Assembly (NCBI RefSeq): GCF_013155125.1
Contig: NZ_CP053564.1
Span: 5,339,501-5,403,500, forward strand
Direction of reading: 5' to 3'
From: Pseudonocardia broussonetiae
GTDB taxonomy: Bacteria > Actinomycetota > Actinomycetes > Mycobacteriales > Pseudonocardiaceae
Length of the DNA: 64,000 nt
The notes beneath the pieces were generated by a model. That model ran no database searches and was not told the origin of the DNA. It was given only the letters and a program-made list of their open reading frames with translations. Below, piece by piece: positions 7,587 through 16,265 of the stretch. The position numbers and the translations under genes are program-made. Positions within the stretch are counted from its first letter, which is position 1, and each line of letters begins with the position of its first letter.

Positions 7587-8981
7587 ATGCCCGCGCCGTC
7601 GACCACCGCGCCCTCCCACCTGCACGTCGTCCCGGACTCGGTGCGTGCCGAGATCGACGGGACCCACCGCTCGGTCGTCGTCGTCGGCGGGGGCCAGGCC
7701 GGGCTGTCCGCCAGCTGGTGGCTCGCGCAGCGCGGGGTCGACCACGTCGTGCTCGAGGCGTCGACGGCCGGGCACGAGTGGGCCGACCGCCGGTGGGACT
7801 CCTTCTGCCTCGTCACGCCCAACTGGCAGTGCGCGCTGCCCGGCTTCCCCTACGACGGGCCCGACCCCGACGGGTTCATGGTCCGCGAGGAGATCGGGGC
7901 CTACCTCGAGAAGTTCGTCGCGTCGTTCGACCCGCCCCTGGTCGAGGGCGTGCGGGCCACGGCGCTGCGGGCCCGCGGCGACGGCGCGTTCGAGATCCGC
8001 ACCGACCGCGGCACGCTGTCGGCCGACCAGGTCGTGATCGCCACCGGGCCCTACCAGGTGCCGCGCACCCCGCGGATGGCCGAGCGCCTCCCCGACGACG
8101 TGCTGCAGCTGCACTCCTCGCAGTACCGCAACCCCGACCGGCTGCCCGAGGGCGCCGTGCTCGTCGTCGGCACCGGGCAGTCGGGCTGCCAGATCGCCGA
8201 GGACCTGCACCTCGCCGGGCGCACCGTGCACCTGGCCACCGGCACCGCGCCGCGCGTCGCCCGCTTCTACCGCGGCCGCGACTGCGTCGCCTGGCTCTCG
8301 GAGATGGGCACCTACACCAAGGGCATCGACCAGTTCGCCGACGCCGAGGCGGTGCGCCACCGCACCAACCACTACGTCACCGGGCGCGACGGCGGCCGCG
8401 ACATCGACCTGCGGAAGTTCGCGCTCGAGGGCATGGCGCTGCACGGGCGGCTCACCCGCATCGCCGAGGGCGTCCTGCACTTCGACGGGTCGCTGCGCTC
8501 CAACCTCGACGGCGCCGACGCCGTGTGCGAGGGCATCAAGGACTCCATCGACGCCCACATCGCCGCGCACGGCATCGACGCGCCCGTCGAGGAGCGCCCC
8601 GGGCCGGTGTGGGCCCCCGCCTCCGACGACCCCGAGCACGTCGACCTGGCCGCCGCCGGCATCACGACGGTCATCTGGTCGACCGGCTACGGCCGCGACG
8701 ACCGCTGGATCGAGCTCCCGATCTTCGACGGCCGTGGCTACCCGACCCACGACCGCGGCGTCTCCAGCCAGCCGGGCCTGTACTTCGTCGGCCTGCCCTG
8801 GCAGTACACCTGGGGCTCGGGCCGGTTCGCGGGCGTCGCCGCCGACGCCGAGCACGTCGTGCGCCGGATCGTCGACACCCGCCTGAGCCAGGTCGCCGAC
8901 GGCCTGCACTGGCTGGCCGGCACGCCGTCGAGCACGTTCCCCCGCGACGAGGACTGGGTCGCCCCGCGCAGCGCGAGCTGA
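7587..8981 (+). CDS. MSMEG_0569-family FAD-dependent oxidoreductase
   Basis: A 464-residue flavin-containing-monooxygenase-like protein. An N-terminal FAD Rossmann motif (VVVVGGGQAGLSASWW, near residue 33), an ATGPYQVP segment and a second dinucleotide motif (VVGTGQSGCQIAEDL, near 190) define a two-dinucleotide-binding-domain flavoprotein. The closing STGYGRDDRW ... GLPWQYTWGSGRF pattern is typical of the MSMEG_0569 family. Relatives occur in nitrogen-starvation (Nit1C/sll0783-type) clusters beside a nitrilase, and a nitrilase-superfamily gene follows here, although the other members of that cluster are absent. The substrate is unknown. The start ATG 7587 is preceded by a CAGGAG site at 7571-7576. 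Confidence 0.85.
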   Translation: MPAPSTTAPSHLHVVPDSVRAEIDGTHRSVVVVGGGQAGLSASWWLAQRGVDHVVLEASTAGHEWADRRWDSFCLVTPNWQCALPGFPYDGPDPDGFMVREEIGAYLEKFVASFDPPLVEGVRATALRARGDGAFEIRTDRGTLSADQVVIATGPYQVPRTPRMAERLPDDVLQLHSSQYRNPDRLPEGAVLVVGTGQSGCQIAEDLHLAGRTVHLATGTAPRVARFYRGRDCVAWLSEMGTYTKGIDQFADAEAVRHRTNHYVTGRDGGRDIDLRKFALEGMALHGRLTRIAEGVLHFDGSLRSNLDGADAVCEGIKDSIDAHIAAHGIDAPVEERPGPVWAPASDDPEHVDLAAAGITTVIWSTGYGRDDRWIELPIFDGRGYPTHDRGVSSQPGLYFVGLPWQYTWGSGRFAGVAADAEHVVRRIVDTRLSQVADGLHWLAGTPSSTFPRDEDWVAPRSAS

Positions 8982-9023
8982 CCGCACCCGTCCCCGCCCC
9001 GCCCACCCGTCCTGGAGGACGCC

Positions 9024-9872
9024 GTGCCCACGACCCGGATCGCCACCGTCTCCGCCCCCTTCGACCGCGACCTCGAGGCCGGGTTCGCCCGCATCGCCGG
9101 CCTGGTCGCCCAGGCCCGCGACGCCGGCGCCGCGCTGCTCGCCCTCCCCGAGGCCGCGCTCGGCGGCTACGTCTCCGACCTCGGCGGGTCCGCCGCCCCG
9201 CCGCCGGCCTTCGCGCTCGACGGCCCGGTGATCGCGCGCCTGGCCCGCCTGGCCGGGGACGTCGTCGTCACCGCCGGGTTCTGCGAGGACGCCGACGGCG
9301 GGCCGTTCAACGCGGCGGTCTGCGTGAGCGGCGACGGGGTGCTCGGCAGCTACCGCAAGACCCACCAGCCCCTGCTCGAGGGCGCCACCTACGCGGCCGG
9401 CACCACGTTCGACGCCTTCGACACGCCGGTCGGCCGGATCGGCATGCAGATCTGCTACGACAAGGCGTTCCCCGAGGTGGCGCGCACGCTGGCACTGGAC
9501 GGCGCGCGCGTGATCGTGTCGATGTCGGCCTGGCCGGTGAGCGCCACCGACCCGCACCCGGACCCCGCGCAGGACCGCTGGACCCGCCGCTTCGACCTCT
9601 ACGACCGGGCCCGCGCCCTGGAGAACCAGGTCGTGTGGGTCGCGGCCAACCAGTACGGGTCGTTCGGCTCGATGACCTTCGCCGCGAACGCCAAGATCGT
9701 CGACCCGGGCGGGGAGATCGTGGCCGCGACGGGGCAGACGGCGTCGATGGTCACCGCCGACTTCGACCTCGTCGCCGACATCGACGCCCACCGCTCCGGC
9801 ATGGGCAACCTGCGCGACCGACGCCCCGAGCTCTACGGGGCGCTCACCCGCCCGGCGCTGCTGCCCGTCTGA
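9024..9872 (+). CDS. carbon-nitrogen hydrolase (nitrilase superfamily)
   Basis: A 282-residue nitrilase-superfamily hydrolase starting at GTG 9024, with a CTGGAGGA ribosome-binding site just upstream. The catalytic triad is visible: Glu43 (LPEAALGG), Lys112 (SYRKTHQP) and Cys144 (MQICYDKAFPE). These enzymes hydrolyse amides or nitriles through a cysteine thioester. It follows the MSMEG_0569-type flavoprotein by 42 bases and is probably co-transcribed, suggesting the pair oxidises and then hydrolyses a nitrogen compound. The exact substrate cannot be assigned. Confidence 0.88.
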   Translation: MPTTRIATVSAPFDRDLEAGFARIAGLVAQARDAGAALLALPEAALGGYVSDLGGSAAPPPAFALDGPVIARLARLAGDVVVTAGFCEDADGGPFNAAVCVSGDGVLGSYRKTHQPLLEGATYAAGTTFDAFDTPVGRIGMQICYDKAFPEVARTLALDGARVIVSMSAWPVSATDPHPDPAQDRWTRRFDLYDRARALENQVVWVAANQYGSFGSMTFAANAKIVDPGGEIVAATGQTASMVTADFDLVADIDAHRSGMGNLRDRRPELYGALTRPALLPV

Positions 9873-9888
9873 CCGGACGCCCGCCGGG

Positions 9889-9960
9889 GCCGTGCGCGTG
9901 GGAGGCCGTGCGCGGGGAAGGCCGTGCGCGGGGAAGGCCGTGCGCGGGGAAGGCCGTGCG
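9889..9960 (+). repeat. 16-bp tandem repeat between two genes
   Basis: Four units related to GCCGTGCGCGGGGAAG (three exact, the first diverged) plus a partial fifth lie between the nitrilase stop and the SDR start, ending 11 bases before the SDR ATG. Confidence 0.9.
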
Positions 9961-9971
9961 AGAGTGCGGCC

Positions 9972-10766
9972 ATGGATCTCGGACTGACCGGCAGGCGCGC
10001 GGTGGTGACCGGCGCGAGCCGCGGCATCGGGCTCGCGGTGGCGCTCGGGCTCGCCGCCGAGGGCGCCGACGTGGCCCTCGTCGCGCGCGACCCGCGGGCC
10101 CTCGACGACGCCGCCGCGCGGGTGGGCGCGCACGGCGGCCGGGTGCTGGCCGTCGCCGCCGACACCACCGACGACGCGGCCGTGCGCGCGATGGTCGAGC
10201 GGGTCGCCGGCGAGTGGGGCGGCGTCGACGTCCTGGTCAACGCGGCCGCGAAGCCCTCGGGCGGCCCGGTGCCGGCGCTGGCCGACCTCACCGACGACGC
10301 GATGCGCCAGGAGTTCGAGACGAAGGTGCTGGGCTACCTGCGCTGCGCCCGCGCGGTCGCGCCGCACATGGTCGCGCAGGGCTTCGGCCGGATCGTGAAC
10401 ATCAGCGGGCTGGGTGCCCGGCAGACCGGGTCGCTGGCCGGGTCGGTGCGCAACGTCGCCGTCGCCGCGCTCACCAAGAACCTCGCCGACGAGCTGGGCC
10501 CGTCCGGCGTCGGGGTCACCGTCGTGCACCCCGGGCTGACGGTCACCGAGCGCATGCCCGCCCTGCTGGCCGCCCGCGCCGAGGCCGGGGGCACCACGGC
10601 CGACGAGGTCGAGGCGGGGCTCGCGGCGGGCACCAGCATCGGGCGGCTCGTGACGGCGGAGGAGGTGGCCGACGTCGTCGTGTTCCTGTGCTCGCCGCGC
10701 GCCGTCGCCGTCACCGGGGACGCCGTGGCCGCCGGCGGCGGGGCCCGCGGCGCGATCCACTACTAG
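9972..10766 (+). CDS. atypical short-chain dehydrogenase/reductase
   Basis: A 264-residue SDR-fold protein. The nucleotide-binding TGASRGIG motif and the NAA motif are present. The catalytic serine region reads NISGLGAR. Where classical SDRs have YxxxK, this protein has GSVRN, so both the catalytic Tyr and Lys are missing. It therefore belongs to a divergent SDR subgroup that may act on an acidic or self-activating substrate, or only bind ligand. ATG 9972 is chosen because the upstream in-frame extension is made entirely of tandem repeat. It could be co-transcribed with the upstream nitrilase. Confidence 0.8.
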   Translation: MDLGLTGRRAVVTGASRGIGLAVALGLAAEGADVALVARDPRALDDAAARVGAHGGRVLAVAADTTDDAAVRAMVERVAGEWGGVDVLVNAAAKPSGGPVPALADLTDDAMRQEFETKVLGYLRCARAVAPHMVAQGFGRIVNISGLGARQTGSLAGSVRNVAVAALTKNLADELGPSGVGVTVVHPGLTVTERMPALLAARAEAGGTTADEVEAGLAAGTSIGRLVTAEEVADVVVFLCSPRAVAVTGDAVAAGGGARGAIHY

Positions 10767-10842
10767 GACGTCCGGCCACTATTGAGACACCACGGCGGCG
10801 CCGCGTCGGGCAGGGTGGGACCCCACGGACGAGGGGGTGCGC

Positions 10843-12225
10843 ATGGGTCTGGGGCCGGATCTGGTCGCGGAGCTGGAGGCGGTCGTCGGGGCGGAGCACG
10901 TGCGCACCGCCCGCGGGGACCTCGAGCCCTACAGCCGCGACGCCACGCCGATGTTCCGCGGCGCCCCCGACGCCGTCGTGTGGCCGCGCACCGCCGAGGA
11001 GGTGGCGGCGGTGCTGCGCCTGGCCACCCGCCACGGCGTGCCGGTGGTGCCGCGCGGCGCCGGGTCCAACCTGTCGGCGGGCACGCTGGCCGACCGCGGC
11101 GGGATCGTCCTCGTGCTCACCCGGATGACCTCGATCCTGGAGGTCGACGCCGACGAGCTGCTGGCGCGCGTCGAGGCCGGCGTCACCACCGCCGCGCTCG
11201 CCGAGGCCGCCGCCGCGAAGGGCCTGCTCTACGCCCCCGACCCGGGCAGCCGCACGGTCTCCACGGTCGGCGGCAACGTCGCCACCTGCGCGGGCGGGCT
11301 GCGCGGCCTGAAGTACGGCGTCACGCGCAACTACGTCCTGGGCACCACGGCCGTGCTCCCGACCGGCGAGATCATCCGCACCGGCGGGCGGCTGTGGAAG
11401 GACGTCGCGGGCTACGACCTCACCCGCCTGCTCACCGGCTCCGAGGGCACCCTCGGCGTGCTCACCGAGATCACCGTCGCCCTGCTGCCGATGCCCGCCA
11501 CCACCGGCACCGGCGTGGCCTACTTCCCCTCGCTCGCCGACGCCGGCCGTGCGGTCACCGCGGTCATCGGGGCCGGGATCGTGCCCGCGACCCTGGAGTT
11601 CCTCGACGCCAAGTGCATCGGCGCCGTCGAGGACTACGCGCACCTGGGCCTGCGCCGCGACGCCGGCGCGCTGCTGCTGTTCGGCGACGACGGCACCGAC
11701 GACGTCGTGGCCCGCACGCTCGACCGCATCGGCGAGCTCAGCACCCGCCACGCCGCGCTGGAGGTGACGCTCGCCGAGGACGTCGTCCGCTCCGAGGCGC
11801 TGCTCGCCGCCCGCCGGTGCGCGCTGCCCGCGCTCTCGCGCCTGGGCACGCTGACGATCCTGGAGGACGCGACGGTCCCGCGGCCGCGGCTGGCCGAGAT
11901 GGTCGGGCGCATCGACGAGATCGCCGCGCGCCACGACGTCGACATCGCGACGTTCGGGCACGCGGGCGACGGCAACCTGCACCCGACGTGCGTGGTCGAC
12001 CGGCACGACGAGGACGCGGCGCAGCGGGCGCACAAGGCCTTCGGCGACGTGTTCGCCGCCGCGATCGCGATGGACGGCACGATCACCGGCGAGCACGGCG
12101 TCGGCGCGGCGAAGCTGCCCTACCTGCAGGACCGCCTCGGCGCCGACCAGGTGGCGCTGCTGCGCCGGATCAAGGCGGCCTTCGACCCGGCCGGCATCCT
12201 CAACCCCGGGAAGCTCGGATCATGA
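10843..12225 (+). CDS. glcD: FAD-linked glycolate/lactate oxidase subunit
   Basis: A 460-residue flavoprotein of the VAO/GlcD family that oxidises 2-hydroxyacids such as glycolate or D-lactate. The N-terminal FAD-binding domain shows VVPRGAGSNLSAG and GGNVATCAGGLRGLKYG. The C-terminal FAD-oxidase domain carries the FGHAGDGNLHP and EHGVG motifs typical of GlcD and D-lactate dehydrogenases. ATG 10843 sits at good spacing behind GAGGGG; GTG 10837 is an alternative. Its TGA overlaps the ATG of the iron-sulfur subunit gene, so the two subunits are translationally coupled. Confidence 0.9.
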   Translation: MGLGPDLVAELEAVVGAEHVRTARGDLEPYSRDATPMFRGAPDAVVWPRTAEEVAAVLRLATRHGVPVVPRGAGSNLSAGTLADRGGIVLVLTRMTSILEVDADELLARVEAGVTTAALAEAAAAKGLLYAPDPGSRTVSTVGGNVATCAGGLRGLKYGVTRNYVLGTTAVLPTGEIIRTGGRLWKDVAGYDLTRLLTGSEGTLGVLTEITVALLPMPATTGTGVAYFPSLADAGRAVTAVIGAGIVPATLEFLDAKCIGAVEDYAHLGLRRDAGALLLFGDDGTDDVVARTLDRIGELSTRHAALEVTLAEDVVRSEALLAARRCALPALSRLGTLTILEDATVPRPRLAEMVGRIDEIAARHDVDIATFGHAGDGNLHPTCVVDRHDEDAAQRAHKAFGDVFAAAIAMDGTITGEHGVGAAKLPYLQDRLGADQVALLRRIKAAFDPAGILNPGKLGS

Positions 12226-13322
12226 ACCTGTTCGACCCGCAGCTGCTCGACCGCTGCATCTCCTGCGGGTTCTGCCTGCCCGCCTGCCCGACTTACGCCC
12301 TCACCGGCGACGAGGGCTCCTCCCCGCGCGGGCGGATCACCCTGATGCGGGCGCTGGACACCGGCGTCCTCGACGTCGACGACCCGCGCGTGCGCGAGGA
12401 GGCGTCGTTCTGCCTGGGCTGCCGGGCGTGCGAGCCGGTGTGCCCGGCGGGCGTGCAGTACGGGCAGCTGCTGGAGACCTGGCGCGACCTGGAGTGGGCC
12501 GGGCGCGACCGCCCGCTCGTCGCGCGGCTGCTCACCACGGTCACCGCGGTGACGCCGCTGCTGCGGCTGCTGGGCCTGGTCCGCCGCCCGGCCCGGGGCG
12601 CGGGGCCGCCCGACCGGTCGCTGATGCTGGGCTGCGTCGAGCGCGGCCTGTTCCCCGGGGTCAGCCGGGCCGTCCGCCGGCTCCTGCCCGGCATCGCCGT
12701 GCCGCCCGCGCAGGGCTGCTGCGGTGCGCTGCACGCCCACAACGGCGACTCGCAGCGCGGCGAGGAGCTCGCCCACCGGCTCGGGGAGCAGCTGCCCGGC
12801 GTCGTCGTCACCACCTCGGGCGGGTGCGCCGCCCACCTGGCCACGGTGCTGGGCCGCGAGCGCGTGCAGGAGCTGAGCGAGCACCTCGTCGCCACCGGCA
12901 CGACCCCGGTCGGCGAGGTCCGGGTCGGCGGGCGCCGCGCACGGGTGGCGCTCCAGGACTCCTGCCACCTGCGCAACGGGCTCGGCGTCGCCGCGCAGCC
13001 GCGCGCGCTGGTCGCCGCGGTCGCCGACCTCGTGCCCGTGCCCGGCGAGGCGACGTGCTGCGGCGCCGCGGGCACGTACTCGCTGCTGCGCCCCGGCGAC
13101 AGCCGCCGCATCCTCGACCCCAAGCTCGACGCCGTGGAGGCCGCGGGCGTCGACTACGTGGTGACGGTCAACCCCGGGTGCCTGCGCCAGCTCGACCAGG
13201 GGCTGCGGCGGCGTCGCAGCCGCGTCCGCGCGGTGCACCTGGCCGACCTGCTGCTCGACGCCGCGGGCGGCCGCGCACTGCCCCGGCCGCGCCGGCGCGC
13301 GCTGCGGGCGGGCCGCGGCTGA
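12222..13322 (+). CDS. glcF: glycolate oxidase iron-sulfur subunit
   Basis: A 366-residue protein with two N-terminal 4Fe-4S ferredoxin motifs (CISCGFCLPACP and CLGCRACEPVCP). Two CCG domains follow (GCCGALHAHNGD near residue 167, TCCGAAGTY near 284), as in GlcF and heterodisulfide-reductase-like subunits. It passes electrons from the GlcD-type flavoprotein to the respiratory chain. It overlaps glcD by 4 bases (ATGA). A GlcE-type third subunit is not present in the window, so this may be a two-subunit complex. Confidence 0.9.
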   Translation: MNLFDPQLLDRCISCGFCLPACPTYALTGDEGSSPRGRITLMRALDTGVLDVDDPRVREEASFCLGCRACEPVCPAGVQYGQLLETWRDLEWAGRDRPLVARLLTTVTAVTPLLRLLGLVRRPARGAGPPDRSLMLGCVERGLFPGVSRAVRRLLPGIAVPPAQGCCGALHAHNGDSQRGEELAHRLGEQLPGVVVTTSGGCAAHLATVLGRERVQELSEHLVATGTTPVGEVRVGGRRARVALQDSCHLRNGLGVAAQPRALVAAVADLVPVPGEATCCGAAGTYSLLRPGDSRRILDPKLDAVEAAGVDYVVTVNPGCLRQLDQGLRRRRSRVRAVHLADLLLDAAGGRALPRPRRRALRAGRG

Positions 13323-13326
13323 CGCC

Positions 13327-13351
13327 GTTTCCCCTGCTCCCCCGCGGGTAC
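13327..13351 (+). promoter_or_regulatory. SigB/SigF-like promoter (GTTT-N15-GGGTAC)
   Basis: A perfect match to the GTTT / GGGTAC pattern with a 15-base spacer. It ends 10 bases before ATG 13362, so the transcript would have almost no leader. Confidence 0.7.
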
Positions 13352-13361
13352 GCCGCGGCGC

Positions 13362-14351
13362 ATGGAGATCGGCTACAAGCTCGCCAGTGAGGCGTTCGGC
13401 CCGCAGGAGATCATCCGCCAGGCGGTCCGGGCCGAGGAGGTGGGCTTCGACTTCGTGGAGATGAGCGACCACTTCCACCCCTGGCTGGACAACCAGGGCC
13501 ACAGCTCGTTCACGTGGAGCGTGCTGGGCGCGATCGCCGCCCGGACCTCGCGGATCCGGCTGGTGACCGGCGTCACGTGCCCGATGATCCGCTACCACCC
13601 GGCGGTCGTCGCGCAGGCTGCGGCGACGATGGCGCTGGTGTCCGACGACCGGTTCACCCTCGGCGTCGGCGCGGGCGAGCGGCTCAACGAGCACGTCGTC
13701 GGCCGCGGCTTCCCGGCGGTCGGCCCGCGCCACGCCATGTTCCGCGAGGCGCTGGAGATCATCCGGCTGCTGTGGCGGGGCGGGTACCGCTCCTACCGGG
13801 GCACCTACCTGCAACTGGAGGACGCGCGGGTGTTCGACCTCCCCGAGCGGCTGCCGGAGATCGCGGTGGCCGCGAGCGGCCCGTCGTCGGCCCGGATCGC
13901 CGCCGAGCTGGGTGACGACCTCTTCGCCACCGACGCCGACCCCGACCTCGTGGCGCACTACCGCGACGCGGGCGGGCGCGGGGGCGGGTACGCCGAGGTG
14001 TCGCTGGCGTGGGCGCCCGATGTCGACACCGCGGCGCAGGCGGCGCTGTCGACGAACCGGTGGGGCCTGACGGGCTGGAAGGTGATGAGCGAGCTGCCCA
14101 ACCCCGTCAACTTCGACGCCGCGACGACGACGGTGCGCGTGGAGGACGTGATCGGGAAGTTCGCGTGCGGACCCGACCCGGAGCGGCACATGGAGCTGGT
14201 GTCGTCCTACCTCGACGCCGGGTTCGAGCGGATCGTGCTGATGAACGCCGGCCCCGACCCCGACGGGTTCCTCGACTTCTACCGCGACGAGCTCGCCGGT
14301 CGCATCCGGGAACGCGCGCAGCCGGCCGCTGCTGCGGCCGGCGGTGCGTAG
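13362..14351 (+). CDS. F420-dependent LLM-class oxidoreductase (F420-dependent G6PD-like)
   Basis: A 329-residue luciferase-like (alpha/beta barrel) flavin/F420 oxidoreductase. EIGYKLASE at the N-terminus, the SDHFHPW segment, TGVTCP and the GERLNEHVVG segment match the F420-dependent glucose-6-phosphate-dehydrogenase-like group (TIGR03557 type). Members reduce cofactor F420 with sugars or other hydroxy substrates and supply reduced F420 for redox defence. The window alone does not settle the substrate. A SigB-like promoter directly in front suggests stress induction. PhoU follows 8 bases downstream. Confidence 0.85.
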   Translation: MEIGYKLASEAFGPQEIIRQAVRAEEVGFDFVEMSDHFHPWLDNQGHSSFTWSVLGAIAARTSRIRLVTGVTCPMIRYHPAVVAQAAATMALVSDDRFTLGVGAGERLNEHVVGRGFPAVGPRHAMFREALEIIRLLWRGGYRSYRGTYLQLEDARVFDLPERLPEIAVAASGPSSARIAAELGDDLFATDADPDLVAHYRDAGGRGGGYAEVSLAWAPDVDTAAQAALSTNRWGLTGWKVMSELPNPVNFDAATTTVRVEDVIGKFACGPDPERHMELVSSYLDAGFERIVLMNAGPDPDGFLDFYRDELAGRIRERAQPAAAAAGGA

Positions 14352-14359
14352 GGGCTCCG

Positions 14360-15013
14360 GTGCGCGAGGAGCTCCGCCGCGAGCTCGACGGGCTCGGGGC
14401 GCACCTGGCCCTGATGTGCGGCTGCGCCGGGTCGTCGATGGAGCGGGCCGTCCGGGCCGTGCTGCGCGCCGACCTCCCGCTCGCCGAGGCCGTGATCGGC
14501 GAGGAGGCGCACATGGAGCACCTGCGCGCCGAGGGTGCCGGGTGCGCCCACCGGCTGCTGATGCTGCAGGCGCCGGTGGCGCGCGACCTGCGCCGCGTCG
14601 TCACCGCGATGCAGGCGGGCGAGCGGATCGCCCGGATGGGTGGGCTCGCCTCCCACGTCGCCGGGGTCGCCCGCCGACGCCACCCCGACCGGGCCCTGCC
14701 CGCCGAGCTGGCGGCGCCCTTCGCCGAGATGGCCGCGCTCGCCGTCGGGCTCGCGCGGCGCGTCGGGGACGGCTGCGCGGCCCCGCTCCAGGAGCAGTGG
14801 GCCGAGCGCGAGCGCGACGACGACCGGGTCGACGCGCTGCACCGCGACCTGCTCGCGACCGTGCGCCGCCCCGAGGCCGGGTACGACGTGCGCACCGGTG
14901 TGGACGTCGCCCTGCTGACCCGGTTCGTCGAGCGCTTCGCCGACCAGGCCGTGTCGGTGGCGCGCCGGCTCGACGACGTGGTGGCGGTGCGCGCCGGCGG
15001 CGTGCGGGGCTGA
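14360..15013 (+). CDS. PhoU domain phosphate-signalling protein
   Basis: A 217-residue all-helical protein with two PhoU repeats, the usual family length. The E-rich AEAVIGEEAHMEHL and LTRFVERFADQAVSVARR segments correspond to the metal-binding helices. PhoU proteins modulate phosphate uptake and PhoR-type sensor kinases and link to persistence. GTG 14360 gives the standard length. It is not next to pst or phoR genes; instead it lies 8 bases downstream of the F420 oxidoreductase and may share its stress promoter. Confidence 0.8.
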   Translation: MREELRRELDGLGAHLALMCGCAGSSMERAVRAVLRADLPLAEAVIGEEAHMEHLRAEGAGCAHRLLMLQAPVARDLRRVVTAMQAGERIARMGGLASHVAGVARRRHPDRALPAELAAPFAEMAALAVGLARRVGDGCAAPLQEQWAERERDDDRVDALHRDLLATVRRPEAGYDVRTGVDVALLTRFVERFADQAVSVARRLDDVVAVRAGGVRG

Positions 15014-15221
15014 CCGCCGCGCACCCCGGGTCACGCACCTGCTCGTGCTCACCGACGACCGCGGGCCGCCTACGCTGCGTCAGGTCCGCCGGGCCCCGGC
15101 CCGGCTGCGGACCTCCGCTCCGCAGCCACCGGTGTCCTGATCCACCGAGGTACGGGTCGCCCGCCATCCGGTGGGTACCCCGTCCGGAACCACCATGAAC
15201 GAGTGGAGGAGGGCACACCGC

Positions 15222-16265
15222 GTGCCGGTACCGCAGGAGACCCGGAGCACCCGGCCGGGCGGCCACGTCGTCGTCGTCGGTGCGTCCGCGGGCGGTGTCG
15301 AGGCCCTGCGCAAGATGGTCGCCGGCTTCCCTGCCGACCTCGACGCCGCCGTCGTCGTCGTGCTGCACATCCCCCGCAGCTCCCCCGGCGCGCTGCCGAG
15401 CATCCTCGACCGCGCCGGGCCGCTGCCCGCGCAGGCCGCCCGGCACCACGCGCCGCTGCGCCGCGGGGTCGTGCACGTCGCCCCGCCCGACCACCACGTC
15501 CTCATCGAGGACGGGCGGCTCCTGCTCTCCACCGGGCCCACCGAGAACGGCCACCGCCCGGCGATCGACCCGCTGTTCCGCTCCGCCGCGGTCTCCCACG
15601 GCCCCCGCGCGATCGGGGTCGTCCTGTCCGGCACCCGCGACGACGGCGCGGCCGGGCTGGCCGTCCTCGCCGAGCAGGGCGGCACCGCCGTCGTGCAGGA
15701 CCTCGACGACGCGATGTACCCGGCCATGCCCGCCAACGCGCTGCAGCTCGTGCCCGACGCGCTCGTGCGCACCGCCGACGAGCTCGGCGCGGCCGTCGCG
15801 GAGCTGCTGCGGCGCCCGGTCGGCCCGCGTCCCTCGTCGCACGCCTCGGTGACGCCGCTGCGCGCGGAGGTGTCGGTGGCCGTCACCGACCGGCCCAGCA
15901 CGGAGGACATCTCCGGCGCGGTCCCGTCGCCCTACTCCTGCCCGCAGTGCCACGGCGTGCTCTTCGAGGTGCCCGGGCCGCCGCGCCCCCGCTTCCGCTG
16001 CCGCGTCGGCCACGCCTGGTCGCCCGAGAGCCTGGAGGCCGACCAGACCACCGGCGTGGAGAACGCGCTCTGGATCGCGCTGCGCGCGCTGGAGGAGAAG
16101 GCGTCGCTGGTGCGCCGCCTCGCCGACGAGGCCCACGCGAACGGCCACCGCCGCACCGCGGAGCAGTACCGCGCGCGGGCCCGGCACGCCGAGGGGCAGG
16201 CCGAGCAGGTCCGCGCGCTGCTGCAGCCCGAGCAGCCCTCGACCGGCGAGCTGAGCTCGGGCTGA
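15222..16265 (+). CDS. cheB: CheB-type protein-glutamate methylesterase without receiver domain
   Basis: A 347-residue protein. Residues about 15-195 are a CheB methylesterase domain with the catalytic triad Ser22 (GASAGG), His49 (VLHIPR) and Asp140 (GTRDDGA). No response-regulator receiver domain is present. The C-terminal third has a CPQC ... CRVGH arrangement that could bind a metal, then a helical tail. GTG 15222 is favoured by the GGAGGA at 15205; ATG 15195 is an alternative. It heads an operon with a STAS-ATPase and a CheR protein. No chemoreceptor or flagellar gene is nearby, so it likely serves a non-motility signalling role. Confidence 0.85.
   Translation: MPVPQETRSTRPGGHVVVVGASAGGVEALRKMVAGFPADLDAAVVVVLHIPRSSPGALPSILDRAGPLPAQAARHHAPLRRGVVHVAPPDHHVLIEDGRLLLSTGPTENGHRPAIDPLFRSAAVSHGPRAIGVVLSGTRDDGAAGLAVLAEQGGTAVVQDLDDAMYPAMPANALQLVPDALVRTADELGAAVAELLRRPVGPRPSSHASVTPLRAEVSVAVTDRPSTEDISGAVPSPYSCPQCHGVLFEVPGPPRPRFRCRVGHAWSPESLEADQTTGVENALWIALRALEEKASLVRRLADEAHANGHRRTAEQYRARARHAEGQAEQVRALLQPEQPSTGELSSG

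Noticed and set aside
15173..15178. GGGTAC upstream of cheB as a stress promoter
   Set aside because: The -10 is perfect but no GTT or GNNT -35 lies at 14-16 bases, so I did not list it.
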